A stretch of 5,477 nt of DNA, from contig JADZBR010000358.1 of assembly GCA_020852035.1 (NCBI GenBank), forward strand, positions 1-5,477. Direction: 5' to 3'. Origin of the DNA: Caulobacteraceae bacterium. GTDB taxonomy: Bacteria; Pseudomonadota; Alphaproteobacteria; Caulobacterales; Caulobacteraceae. The notes beneath the pieces were generated by a model that saw only the letters and a list, made by a program, of their open reading frames with translations, was not told the origin of the DNA and made no database searches. Position numbers and translations under genes: made by a program. This document shows, piece by piece, positions 1-5,207 of the stretch; positions within the stretch are counted from its first letter, which is position 1; the number at the start of each line of letters is the position of its first letter.

Positions 1-372
1 CAGGCCGTCACCTTCGTCACCGGCCACGCCGCCTCGGGCCAGCTGCCCGAGCTGGACTGGCCCAGCCTGGCGCGCGCCAATCAGACGGTGGTGGTCTACA
101 TGGGCCTCTCCACGGCCGCGACCATCGCCGGCGAGCTGATCGCCGCCGGCCGCGCAGCTTCCACGCCGGCGCTGATCGTCGAGAACGCCAGCCGCGCCGA
201 CGAGCGCCGGGTGACGACCACCCTCGGCGGCCTGGGCGCGGCGACGGCGGGCCTCTCCGGCCCGGCGCTGCTGATCGTCGGCGAGGCGATGGCCGGCGAG
301 GTCGAGACGGTCGTCGAGGCGGCCTCCACCCAGGCGGATGCCGCCCGGTTCAACCGGAAGGATTCGGCATGA
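1..372 (+). CDS. cysG/cobA: Uroporphyrinogen-III C-methyltransferase (SUMT), C-terminal part
   Basis: This is the 3' end of a gene that begins before the window; 123 residues are visible, open from base 1 to the TGA at 370-372. The family uses two S-adenosylmethionine molecules to methylate uroporphyrinogen III to precorrin-2, the first step toward siroheme (and cobalamin) in the cytoplasm. Visible family motifs, numbered from the window edge, are TFVTGHA (4-10), VVYMGL (31-36), TPALIVENASR (55-65) and GPALLIVGEA (87-96), in the order expected for the C-terminal half of the tetrapyrrole methylase fold. The gene ends with a four-base ATGA overlap with the next gene, and a siroheme enzyme follows, so siroheme supply for sulfite reductase is its likely job. 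The visible part cannot show whether the missing half is a lone SUMT or a full CysG fusion with the dehydrogenase/chelatase domain. Confidence 0.93.
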   Translation, partial: QAVTFVTGHAASGQLPELDWPSLARANQTVVVYMGLSTAATIAGELIAAGRAASTPALIVENASRADERRVTTTLGGLGAATAGLSGPALLIVGEAMAGEVETVVEAASTQADAARFNRKDSA

Positions 373-725
373 AGGCGCTGACCGCCAATCGCCTGATCGA
401 CGGTGAGGTCGTGTTCTGGCGCAAGGGCGAGTGGATCGAACGCTTCGCCGACGCCGAGCTGTTCGACGATCCCGCCGTCGCCGAGGCCGCCGAGGCGCAC
501 GGCAAGAACCAGCCGACCGTGGTGGTCGACGTCTATCTGATCGACCTGGTGGACGCCGACGGCATCCCCACCCCGGTGAGCTACCGCGAGCGCCTGCGCG
601 CGCTGGGGCCCACCAACCCCCGCCAGCACGGCAAGCAGGCCGAGGGCGGCAAGGTCATCGCCGCCCTGGCGCAGGCTTCGGGCGCGGCCCGCTCCACCGG
701 CCGCGTGAACCTGATCAAGCGTTAG
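369..725 (+). CDS. DUF2849 family small protein of the sulfite reductase operon
   Basis: This encodes a 118-residue soluble protein with no signal peptide or membrane segment. I recognise it as DUF2849-like from its length, the N-terminal MKALTANRLIDGEVVFW, and its position between a SUMT gene and a sulfite reductase gene, typical for alphaproteobacteria. The N-terminal half is acidic and Ala-rich (25-45). A hydrophobic strand VVVDVYLIDLV (51-61) precedes a basic tail, including SYRERLRALGPTNPRQHGK (71-89). There are no cysteines, so it does not itself bind an Fe-S cluster through cysteine. The start is fixed by a GGAAGGA Shine-Dalgarno at 356-362, six bases upstream, and by the ATGA overlap with the SUMT gene. 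Its function is not established. From context I infer an accessory role in siroheme handling, or in maturation of or electron transfer to the reductase. Confidence 0.85.
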   Translation: MKALTANRLIDGEVVFWRKGEWIERFADAELFDDPAVAEAAEAHGKNQPTVVVDVYLIDLVDADGIPTPVSYRERLRALGPTNPRQHGKQAEGGKVIAALAQASGAARSTGRVNLIKR

Positions 726-735
726 TGAGGCGCCG

Positions 736-2391
736 ATGTACCGCTACGACGAGATCGACAAGCAGTTCCTGGCCGACCGCACCGCCGAGTTCCGCGGCCA
801 GGTCGAACGCCGGCTGATCAACGAGATCACCGAGGAGCAGTTCAAGCCGATCCGGCTGATGAACGGCCTCTATCTGCAGCTGCACGCCTACATGCTGCGG
901 ATCGCCATTCCCTACGGGTCGCTGCGTTCGCGCCAGCTGCGGATGCTGGCCGAGATCGCCCGCACCCACGACAAGGGCTACGGCCACTTCACCACCCGCA
1001 CCAACATGCAGTTCCACTGGATCAAGCTGCGCGAGGCGCCGGACATCATCGACAAGCTGGCGACGGTCGACATGCATTCGATCCAGACCAGCGGCAACTG
1101 CATCCGCAACACCACCGCCGACCCGCACGCCGGCGCCACCGCCGAGGAGCTGGACGACCCGCGCGTGTGGTGCGAGGCGGTGCGCCAGTGGTCGAGCGTG
1201 CACCCCGAGTTCAGCTTCCTGCCGCGCAAGTTCAAGATCGCCATCGTCGCCTCCCTGAAGGATCGGGCGGCGGTGCGCATCCACGATATCGGCCTCTACA
1301 TGCGCCGGGGCCGCAATGGCGACCTGGGCTTCGAGGTGGCGGTCGGCGGGGGCCTGGGCCGCACGCCCTATGTGGCGCCGACCATCCGCCAGTTCATCCC
1401 GGCGGCGCGCCTCTTCTCGTATCTCGAGGCGATCCTGCGCGTGTACAATCGCTATGGGCGGCGGGACAATTCGTTCAAGGCGCGGATCAAGATCCTGGTC
1501 GCCTCGCTGGGCGTCGAGGAGTTCGCCCGCCAGGTCGAGGCCGAGTGGGAGAAGATCGGCGAGGGCTCCGACCTGCCCGACACCGAGCTGGCCCGTATTC
1601 GCGGCGCCTTCACCCCGCTGCCGTTCGAGACCCTGCCGGCGTCCTCGTCGGCTTTCGAGGAGGCCAGGCTCGCCGACCCGGCCTTCGCCCGCTTCGTGCG
1701 TAACAACGTCCACCCGCACAAGCAGCCGGGCTACGCCATCGTCGATGTCTCGCTGAAGGCGATCGGCGAGACCCCCGGCGACTGCAGCGCCGAGCAGATG
1801 GACCTGATCGCCGACCTCGCCGAGCGCTATTCGCTGGACGACGTGCGGGTGACGCACGAGCAGAACCTGGTGCTGCCGCACGTGCGGCTGGACGACGTGC
1901 CGACCGTCCACGCGGCGCTGGCGGCGGCGGGCCTGGCCACGCCGAACGTCAACCTGATCAGCGACATCATCGCCTGCCCGGGGCTGGACTACTGCGCCCT
2001 GGCCAACGCCCGCGCGATCCCGATCGCCCAGCACATCGCCGAGCGGTTCGCCGACCAGGACCGCGCCGAGCTGATCGGCGAGCTGAAGATCAAGATCTCG
2101 GGCTGCATCAACGCCTGCGGCCACCACCACGTCGGCCACATCGGCATCCTGGGCGTCGATAAGAAGGGCGAGGAGTTCTATCAGCTCACGCTCGGCGGCT
2201 CCGGGGCGGAGGACGCCGAGGTCGGCAAGATCCTCGGCCCGGCCCTGCCGGAGAACCGCGTGACCGACGCCATCGAGCAGCTGGTCGAGGTCTACCTGCG
2301 CGAGCGCCAGGACGGCGAGCGCTTCCTCGACACCTACCGGCGCACCGGGATGGCTCCCTTCAAGGAGGCGGTCTATGCCGACGTACATTAA
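736..2391 (+). CDS. cysI: Siroheme and [4Fe-4S] sulfite (nitrite) reductase, hemoprotein type
   Basis: This 551-residue protein belongs to the nitrite/sulfite reductase family, which reduces sulfite to sulfide (or nitrite to ammonia) with six electrons at a siroheme coupled to a [4Fe-4S] cluster. The four cluster cysteines are visible as CPGLDYC (C414, C420) and CINAC (C457, C461); C461 would be the one bridging to siroheme. The substrate-pocket basic residues known in this family also appear: Arg88 in TTRTNMQFHWI, Arg124 in SGNCIRN, and Lys165/Lys167 in LPRKFKIAI. Two ferredoxin-like half repeats (about 35-100 and 325-390) flank the siroheme domains, as usual. The start has a GTGAGG-type ribosome site (725-730) five bases upstream. 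The gene lies ten bases after DUF2849 and overlaps DUF934 by 17 bases. The neighbouring CysH favours sulfite over nitrite as substrate. With no CysJ here, electrons probably come through ferredoxin or a similar carrier. Confidence 0.93.
   Translation: MYRYDEIDKQFLADRTAEFRGQVERRLINEITEEQFKPIRLMNGLYLQLHAYMLRIAIPYGSLRSRQLRMLAEIARTHDKGYGHFTTRTNMQFHWIKLREAPDIIDKLATVDMHSIQTSGNCIRNTTADPHAGATAEELDDPRVWCEAVRQWSSVHPEFSFLPRKFKIAIVASLKDRAAVRIHDIGLYMRRGRNGDLGFEVAVGGGLGRTPYVAPTIRQFIPAARLFSYLEAILRVYNRYGRRDNSFKARIKILVASLGVEEFARQVEAEWEKIGEGSDLPDTELARIRGAFTPLPFETLPASSSAFEEARLADPAFARFVRNNVHPHKQPGYAIVDVSLKAIGETPGDCSAEQMDLIADLAERYSLDDVRVTHEQNLVLPHVRLDDVPTVHAALAAAGLATPNVNLISDIIACPGLDYCALANARAIPIAQHIAERFADQDRAELIGELKIKISGCINACGHHHVGHIGILGVDKKGEEFYQLTLGGSGAEDAEVGKILGPALPENRVTDAIEQLVEVYLRERQDGERFLDTYRRTGMAPFKEAVYADVH
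2362..2368 (+). promoter_or_regulatory. Strong ribosome binding site for the DUF934 gene, inside cysI
   Basis: AAGGAGG lies within the last codons of the sulfite reductase gene, six bases before the ATG at 2375. It is a near-perfect anti-16S match and supports both the 2375 start and the 17-base overlap. Translation of the two genes is probably coupled, with independent initiation also possible. Confidence 0.75.
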
Positions 2392-2875
2392 GCTGAAGGA
2401 CGGCGTCGCCGCCTGGGCCGAGGACGCCTTCACCACCGTCGCCGACGAAGAGAAACTGCCGCGCGGCGACGTGATCATCTCCCTGGAGCGGTTCAAGACC
2501 GAGGGCGACCACCTGCTGGTCGAGGGCCGCTCGCTCGGCGTGCGGCTGGAGGCCGGCGAGGCGGTGGAGGACCTGGTCTACGACCTGCCGCGCCTCTCGG
2601 TGATCGCCCTGGTGTTCCCCAAGTTCAAGGATGGCCGCAACTACTCCTCGGCCCGCCTGCTGCGCGACCGCTACGGCTTCAAGGGCGAGATCCGGGCGGT
2701 GGGCGAGGTGCTGCGCGAGCAGGCCGGCCACATGGTCCGCTGCGGCGTCGACGCCTTCGAGCCCTACGACGGCTCCACGCCCGAGCAATGGCAGGCCGCC
2801 GCCCACCGTTATCGCCACGTCTACCAGCGCGACTCCGACGCGCGCGTGCCGGCCTTCGTGGAGCGCGCGCAATGA
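2375..2875 (+). CDS. DUF934 family protein, sulfur-assimilation accessory
   Basis: This encodes 166 residues, soluble and without a signal peptide. It matches the DUF934 pattern: a hydrophobic strand SVIALVFPKF (75-84), then DGRNYSSARLLRDRYG (86-101), a conserved GEIRAVGEVLREQAGHM (104-120) and GVDAFEP (124-130). The C-terminal helix is rich in Arg, Tyr and Ala (about 138-155). The only cysteine is C123, so an Fe-S cluster of its own is unlikely. Genes of this family commonly sit beside cysI and cysH in proteobacteria, as here, but no biochemical activity is established to my knowledge. It overlaps cysI at its start and cysH by ATGA at its end, so its product is likely made in step with both reductases. 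I infer an accessory role in sulfite reduction or cofactor handling, not a catalytic step. Confidence 0.88.
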   Translation: MPTYIKLKDGVAAWAEDAFTTVADEEKLPRGDVIISLERFKTEGDHLLVEGRSLGVRLEAGEAVEDLVYDLPRLSVIALVFPKFKDGRNYSSARLLRDRYGFKGEIRAVGEVLREQAGHMVRCGVDAFEPYDGSTPEQWQAAAHRYRHVYQRDSDARVPAFVERAQ

Positions 2876-3618
2876 CGGCGGTGTACGAGCCGGACCAGCG
2901 CCTGGCGCCGCCCGCCCCGGTGCTCGACGCCGAACTGCGCCACGCCCACCCGACCACCGTCCTGGAAAGCGCCATCGAGCAGTTCGGCGACCGGCTGGCG
3001 CTGGTCTCGTCCTTCGGCGCGGAATCGGCGGTGCTGCTGCATCTGACGGCGCAGGTGAAGCGCGACATCCCGGTGCTGTTCCTCGACACCGGCATGCTGT
3101 TCGGCCAGACGCTGGACTACCGCAAGAGCCTCGCCCGGACGCTCGGCCTCACCGACGTGCGCGACCTGCGCCCGGCCTTCGCCGACCTCGCGACGGGCGA
3201 TCCGAAGTCCGACCTCTGGAAGACCGACACCGACGCCTGCTGCAACATCCGCAAGGTGCTGCCGCTGGACCGCGCCATCGAGGGCTTCGACGCCTGGATC
3301 ACCGGCCGCAAACGCTTCCACGGCGGCGACCGCCTCTCCCTGCCGGTGGTCGAGGAGGCCGACGGCAAGGTGAAGTTCAATCCCCTCGCCAACTGGGGCA
3401 AGGCCGAACTCGACGCCTATGCGCGGGAACACGATCTGCCGGCCCATCCGCTGGTGGCCCAGGGCTTCCCGTCGATCGGCTGCTGGCCCTGCACCAATCC
3501 GGTGGAGGAGGGCGGGGACATCCGCGCCGGCCGCTGGCAGGGCCAGGACAAGACCGAGTGCGGCATCCATGTCGCCCGCGCGCCGGGCGCTGCGCCCTTC
3601 ATGGGCGGCGACATCTAG
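2872..3618 (+). CDS. cysH: Adenylylsulfate (APS/PAPS) reductase, [4Fe-4S] type
   Basis: This 248-residue cytoplasmic enzyme reduces adenylylsulfate to sulfite and AMP, using thioredoxin or glutaredoxin as the usual reductant. The PP-loop-like motif SSFGAES (46-52) binds the nucleotide, followed by FLDTGMLF (70-77). The cluster cysteines are DACC (C123, C124) and GCWPC (C204, C207), the CC/CxxC pattern of APS-type reductases that is absent from the cluster-less E. coli PAPS enzyme. The catalytic cysteine is C230 in TECGIH near the C-terminus. I chose the ATG at 2872 because it overlaps the previous stop as ATGA, has GGAG at 2860-2863, and begins at normal family length. An in-frame ATG at 2788 would add an Arg/Pro-rich stretch that only mirrors DUF934. 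The cluster suggests APS is the substrate, although some clustered enzymes also take PAPS. The sulfite feeds the reductase encoded upstream. Confidence 0.94.
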   Translation: MTAVYEPDQRLAPPAPVLDAELRHAHPTTVLESAIEQFGDRLALVSSFGAESAVLLHLTAQVKRDIPVLFLDTGMLFGQTLDYRKSLARTLGLTDVRDLRPAFADLATGDPKSDLWKTDTDACCNIRKVLPLDRAIEGFDAWITGRKRFHGGDRLSLPVVEEADGKVKFNPLANWGKAELDAYAREHDLPAHPLVAQGFPSIGCWPCTNPVEEGGDIRAGRWQGQDKTECGIHVARAPGAAPFMGGDI

Positions 3619-3620
3619 GA

Positions 3621-3644
3621 TTCACCGGCCGGGATCGCTATCTG
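3621..3644 (+). promoter_or_regulatory. Possible weak housekeeping promoter before fpr
   Basis: In the 57-base cysH-fpr gap, TTCACCG (3621-3627) and GCTATCTG (3637-3644) partly resemble the Caulobacter housekeeping sigma-factor consensus (TTGACGS, then GCTANAWC). The nine-base spacing is slightly short. If real, it would let fpr be expressed apart from the cys genes. Both elements have mismatches, so this is only a candidate. Confidence 0.2.
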
Positions 3645-3675
3645 CGAGCCGGTCGCAAGAGAGAAGCTTGAACGT

Positions 3676-4488
3676 ATGACTGACGCCGCCGTCGCCGCCC
3701 CGCCCGCCAAGGCCCGCGGCGCCTTCCTGGTCGAGAAGGTTCTGGAGGTCCGCCATTGGACGGGCGAGCTCTTCAGCTTCAAGACCACCCGCGACCCGTC
3801 GTTCCGCTTCCAGAGCGGGCAGTTCGTGATGCTGGGCCTGGAGGTAGACGGAAAGCCCCTGCTGCGCGCCTATTCCATCGCCAGCCCGTCGTGGGACGAC
3901 ACCCTCGAATTCTATTCCATCAAGGTGCAGGACGGCCCGCTGACCTCGCGCCTGCAGAACATCAAGGTCGGCGACGACCTGCTGGTCGGCAAGAAGCCCA
4001 CCGGCACCCTGGTGCTGGACGGCCTGAAGCCCGGCCGGCGGCTCTACATGCTCGGCACCGGCACGGGCCTCGCCCCCTGGCTCAGCCTGGCGCGCGACCC
4101 GGAGGTCTATGAGCGCTTCGACGAGGTGATCGTCACCCACACGGTGCGCAATGTCGCCGACCTCAACTACCGCGAGCTCTTCGAGGACGGCCTGCCGAAC
4201 GATGAGATCCTCGGCGAAATCGTCTCGCCGAAGCTGCGCTACTATCCGACGGTCACCCGCGAGCCGTTCAAGACCCAGGGGCGGATCACCACCCTGATCG
4301 ACAACGGCAAGATCTTCGAGGACCTCGGCGTCCCGCCGCTCGATCCGGCGGTCGACCGCCTGATGATGTGCGGCGGCCCCTCGGTGCTGGCCGACCTGAA
4401 GGCGCTCCTGCTGGCGCGCGGTTACGAGGAGGGCTCGGTGGCCAAGCCGGGCGACTTCGTGCTCGAGCGCGCCTTCGTCGAGACCTGA
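3676..4488 (+). CDS. fpr: Ferredoxin-NADP+ reductase
   Basis: This 270-residue FAD protein exchanges electrons between NADPH and ferredoxin or flavodoxin in the cytoplasm. The FAD-binding barrel covers about 15-115 and carries RAYSIASP (64-71), the flavin/pyrophosphate motif of the bacterial reductases. The NADP domain begins with YMLGTGTGLAPWLS (124-137) and includes MMCGGPSVL (230-238). The protein ends in FVLERAFVET (261-270), the extended C-terminus typical of alphaproteobacterial and Azotobacter-type Fpr. The first 14 residues are Ala/Pro-rich and probably disordered. The start has a purine-rich ribosome site (AGAGAGAAG, 3658-3666) about nine bases upstream. The gene follows cysH after 57 bases on the same strand, so read-through from the operon is likely. 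The setting suggests it supplies low-potential electrons to the sulfite reductase, though Fpr enzymes also serve oxidative-stress and Fe-S biogenesis roles. Confidence 0.93.
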   Translation: MTDAAVAAPPAKARGAFLVEKVLEVRHWTGELFSFKTTRDPSFRFQSGQFVMLGLEVDGKPLLRAYSIASPSWDDTLEFYSIKVQDGPLTSRLQNIKVGDDLLVGKKPTGTLVLDGLKPGRRLYMLGTGTGLAPWLSLARDPEVYERFDEVIVTHTVRNVADLNYRELFEDGLPNDEILGEIVSPKLRYYPTVTREPFKTQGRITTLIDNGKIFEDLGVPPLDPAVDRLMMCGGPSVLADLKALLLARGYEEGSVAKPGDFVLERAFVET

Positions 4489-4493
4489 ACCCA

Positions 4494-4553
4494 TCCCTCT
4501 CCCGGTCGGGAGAGGGAAACCCGACGGCGACAGCCGGCGGGAGGGTGAGGGGT
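4494..4553 (+). repeat. Palindromic repeat, copy 1 (REP/BIME-like)
   Basis: This 60-base unit starts six bases after the fpr stop. It has a perfect 10-bp outer hairpin (arms 4495-4504 and 4507-4516, two-base loop), then an inner 9-bp hairpin with one A/G mismatch (arms 4520-4528 and 4533-4541, loop GACA), and ends in GAGGGTGAGGGG. It aligns along its whole length to the reverse complement of 4579-4637. No T-run follows the outer hairpin, so it is not a classic intrinsic terminator, although it could still stabilise or delimit the fpr mRNA 3' end. Confidence 0.8.
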
Positions 4554-4578
4554 CGGGGACCTATCCGGAGAAGGCGCA

Positions 4579-4637
4579 AGCCCTCATCCTCGCCGCGCCT
4601 GGCGGCGCGTCTTTCCTTCTCCCGAACGGGAGAAGGA
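4579..4637 (-). repeat. Palindromic repeat, copy 2, inverted relative to copy 1
   Basis: Read on the minus strand, this 59-base unit begins with a perfect 10-bp hairpin (arms 4615-4624 and 4627-4636), has an inner GC stem (4591-4596 with 4602-4607) and ends in GAGGATGAGGG. It matches copy 1 except for scattered changes and one gap. The hairpin lies two bases beyond the TAG of the minus-strand 3D-domain gene, so each of the two convergent genes ends against one repeat. A 25-base spacer (4554-4578) separates the copies. There is no U-tract on either strand. Confidence 0.8.
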
Positions 4638-4638
4638 C

Positions 4639-5121
4639 CTAGCGCGGCGGGCAGCCGTCGAACTTGCCGACGCGGGTTACGCTCAGCGTCGCCAGGTTCA
4701 GCGCCCGGAGCGGCGCCATCGAGGCGCGGCCCATGCCGGTGAAGAGGTCGATCTTGTTGCCCTTGATCGCCCCGCCCACGTCGCTGGCGTACCAGTAGCC
4801 GTCATGCGTGGAGCCGTCCGGCATCGGCAGACCGACGGTCTCCTTGATGAACAGCTTGGTGCGGCGGGGGATGACGTTCTTGTCCACGGCGATGGTGCGC
4901 ATCGGCACCACCTTGCAGCCCAGCGAGTCCAGGGCCCCCACGCCGGCCGCGCCGATGTGGTAGAGCGTCGCGCGCATCTTGAACTCGGGCGTGCCGGGCA
5001 GGGCACCGGTCAGCGCCGTGGTCACCAGATCGCCCACGGGATCGGATTTCGCTTGAGCGGCCGCGCTAGTGCCAAAGCCAGCCACAGCCAGCGTGGCGAG
5101 GCATGCCAGGATACGCTTCAT
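4639..5121 (-). CDS. Secreted 3D (Asp-Asp-Asp) domain protein
   Basis: This encodes 160 residues. A Sec signal peptide is clear: MKR, a hydrophobic core (4-17), and a likely signal peptidase I cleavage after AAAQA (about residue 24). The rest is a 3D domain, the small double-psi barrel found in MltA-type lytic transglycosylases and related proteins. Its three aspartates are visible as D80 in RTIAVDKNVIP, D114 in YASDVGGAIKG and D125 in NKIDLFTG. The larger substrate-binding domain of MltA is missing, so this is a stand-alone 3D protein. It is probably periplasmic and may act on or bind cell-wall glycan, but activity is not shown by sequence. Two mature cysteines, C69 and C157, could form a disulfide. 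The ribosome site is a G6 run six bases upstream. The gene converges on fpr and is unrelated to the sulfur operon. Confidence 0.88.
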   Translation of the reverse strand: MKRILACLATLAVAGFGTSAAAQAKSDPVGDLVTTALTGALPGTPEFKMRATLYHIGAAGVGALDSLGCKVVPMRTIAVDKNVIPRRTKLFIKETVGLPMPDGSTHDGYWYASDVGGAIKGNKIDLFTGMGRASMAPLRALNLATLSVTRVGKFDGCPPR

Positions 5122-5207
5122 GGAGCGCCCCCCTGTCTGTTTCTCGTCGACGATGCAGGGGCTTTGGTACAGATCGCGGGAAGGTGAGGCAACCCGGGGG
5201 GAACAAA
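5122..5207. other. Divergent intergenic region between the 3D-domain and GST genes
   Basis: This 86-base gap must hold at least part of the promoters for both divergent genes. I see no convincing -35/-10 pair on either strand. It contains the perfect 10-base palindrome TCGTCGACGA (5144-5153), which might be an operator or chance. Each flanking gene has a G6 run as its ribosome site (5126-5132 region on the minus strand, 5196-5201 on the plus strand). Confidence 0.5.

Noticed and set aside
715..2496. A 593-codon open frame on the minus strand opposite the sulfite reductase gene
   Set aside because: It is fully antisense to a clear cysI with intact active-site motifs. Its product is Val/Asp/Leu/Arg/Gly-rich, low in complexity and without recognisable domains, as expected from the complement of high-GC codons.
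2788..2871. An upstream in-frame ATG that would extend CysH by 28 residues
   Set aside because: The extra stretch is an Arg/Pro-rich out-of-phase reading of the DUF934 gene. The ATG at 2872 has the ATGA overlap, a ribosome site and normal family length.
2631..3671. A 346-codon plus-strand frame spanning DUF934 and cysH in another phase
   Set aside because: The product is Arg/Ala/Pro/Gly-rich without domains and lies across two well-supported genes. It is a GC-driven shadow.
3622..4494. A 290-codon open frame on the minus strand opposite fpr
   Set aside because: It mirrors the fpr reading frame, has no recognisable motif, and its composition is typical of high-GC antisense frames.
4495..4516. 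Outer hairpin after fpr as an intrinsic terminator
   Set aside because: The stem is strong, but it is followed by AAACCCG, not a T-run, on the plus strand, and there is no T-run on the other strand either. It is better described as part of the repeated palindromic element.
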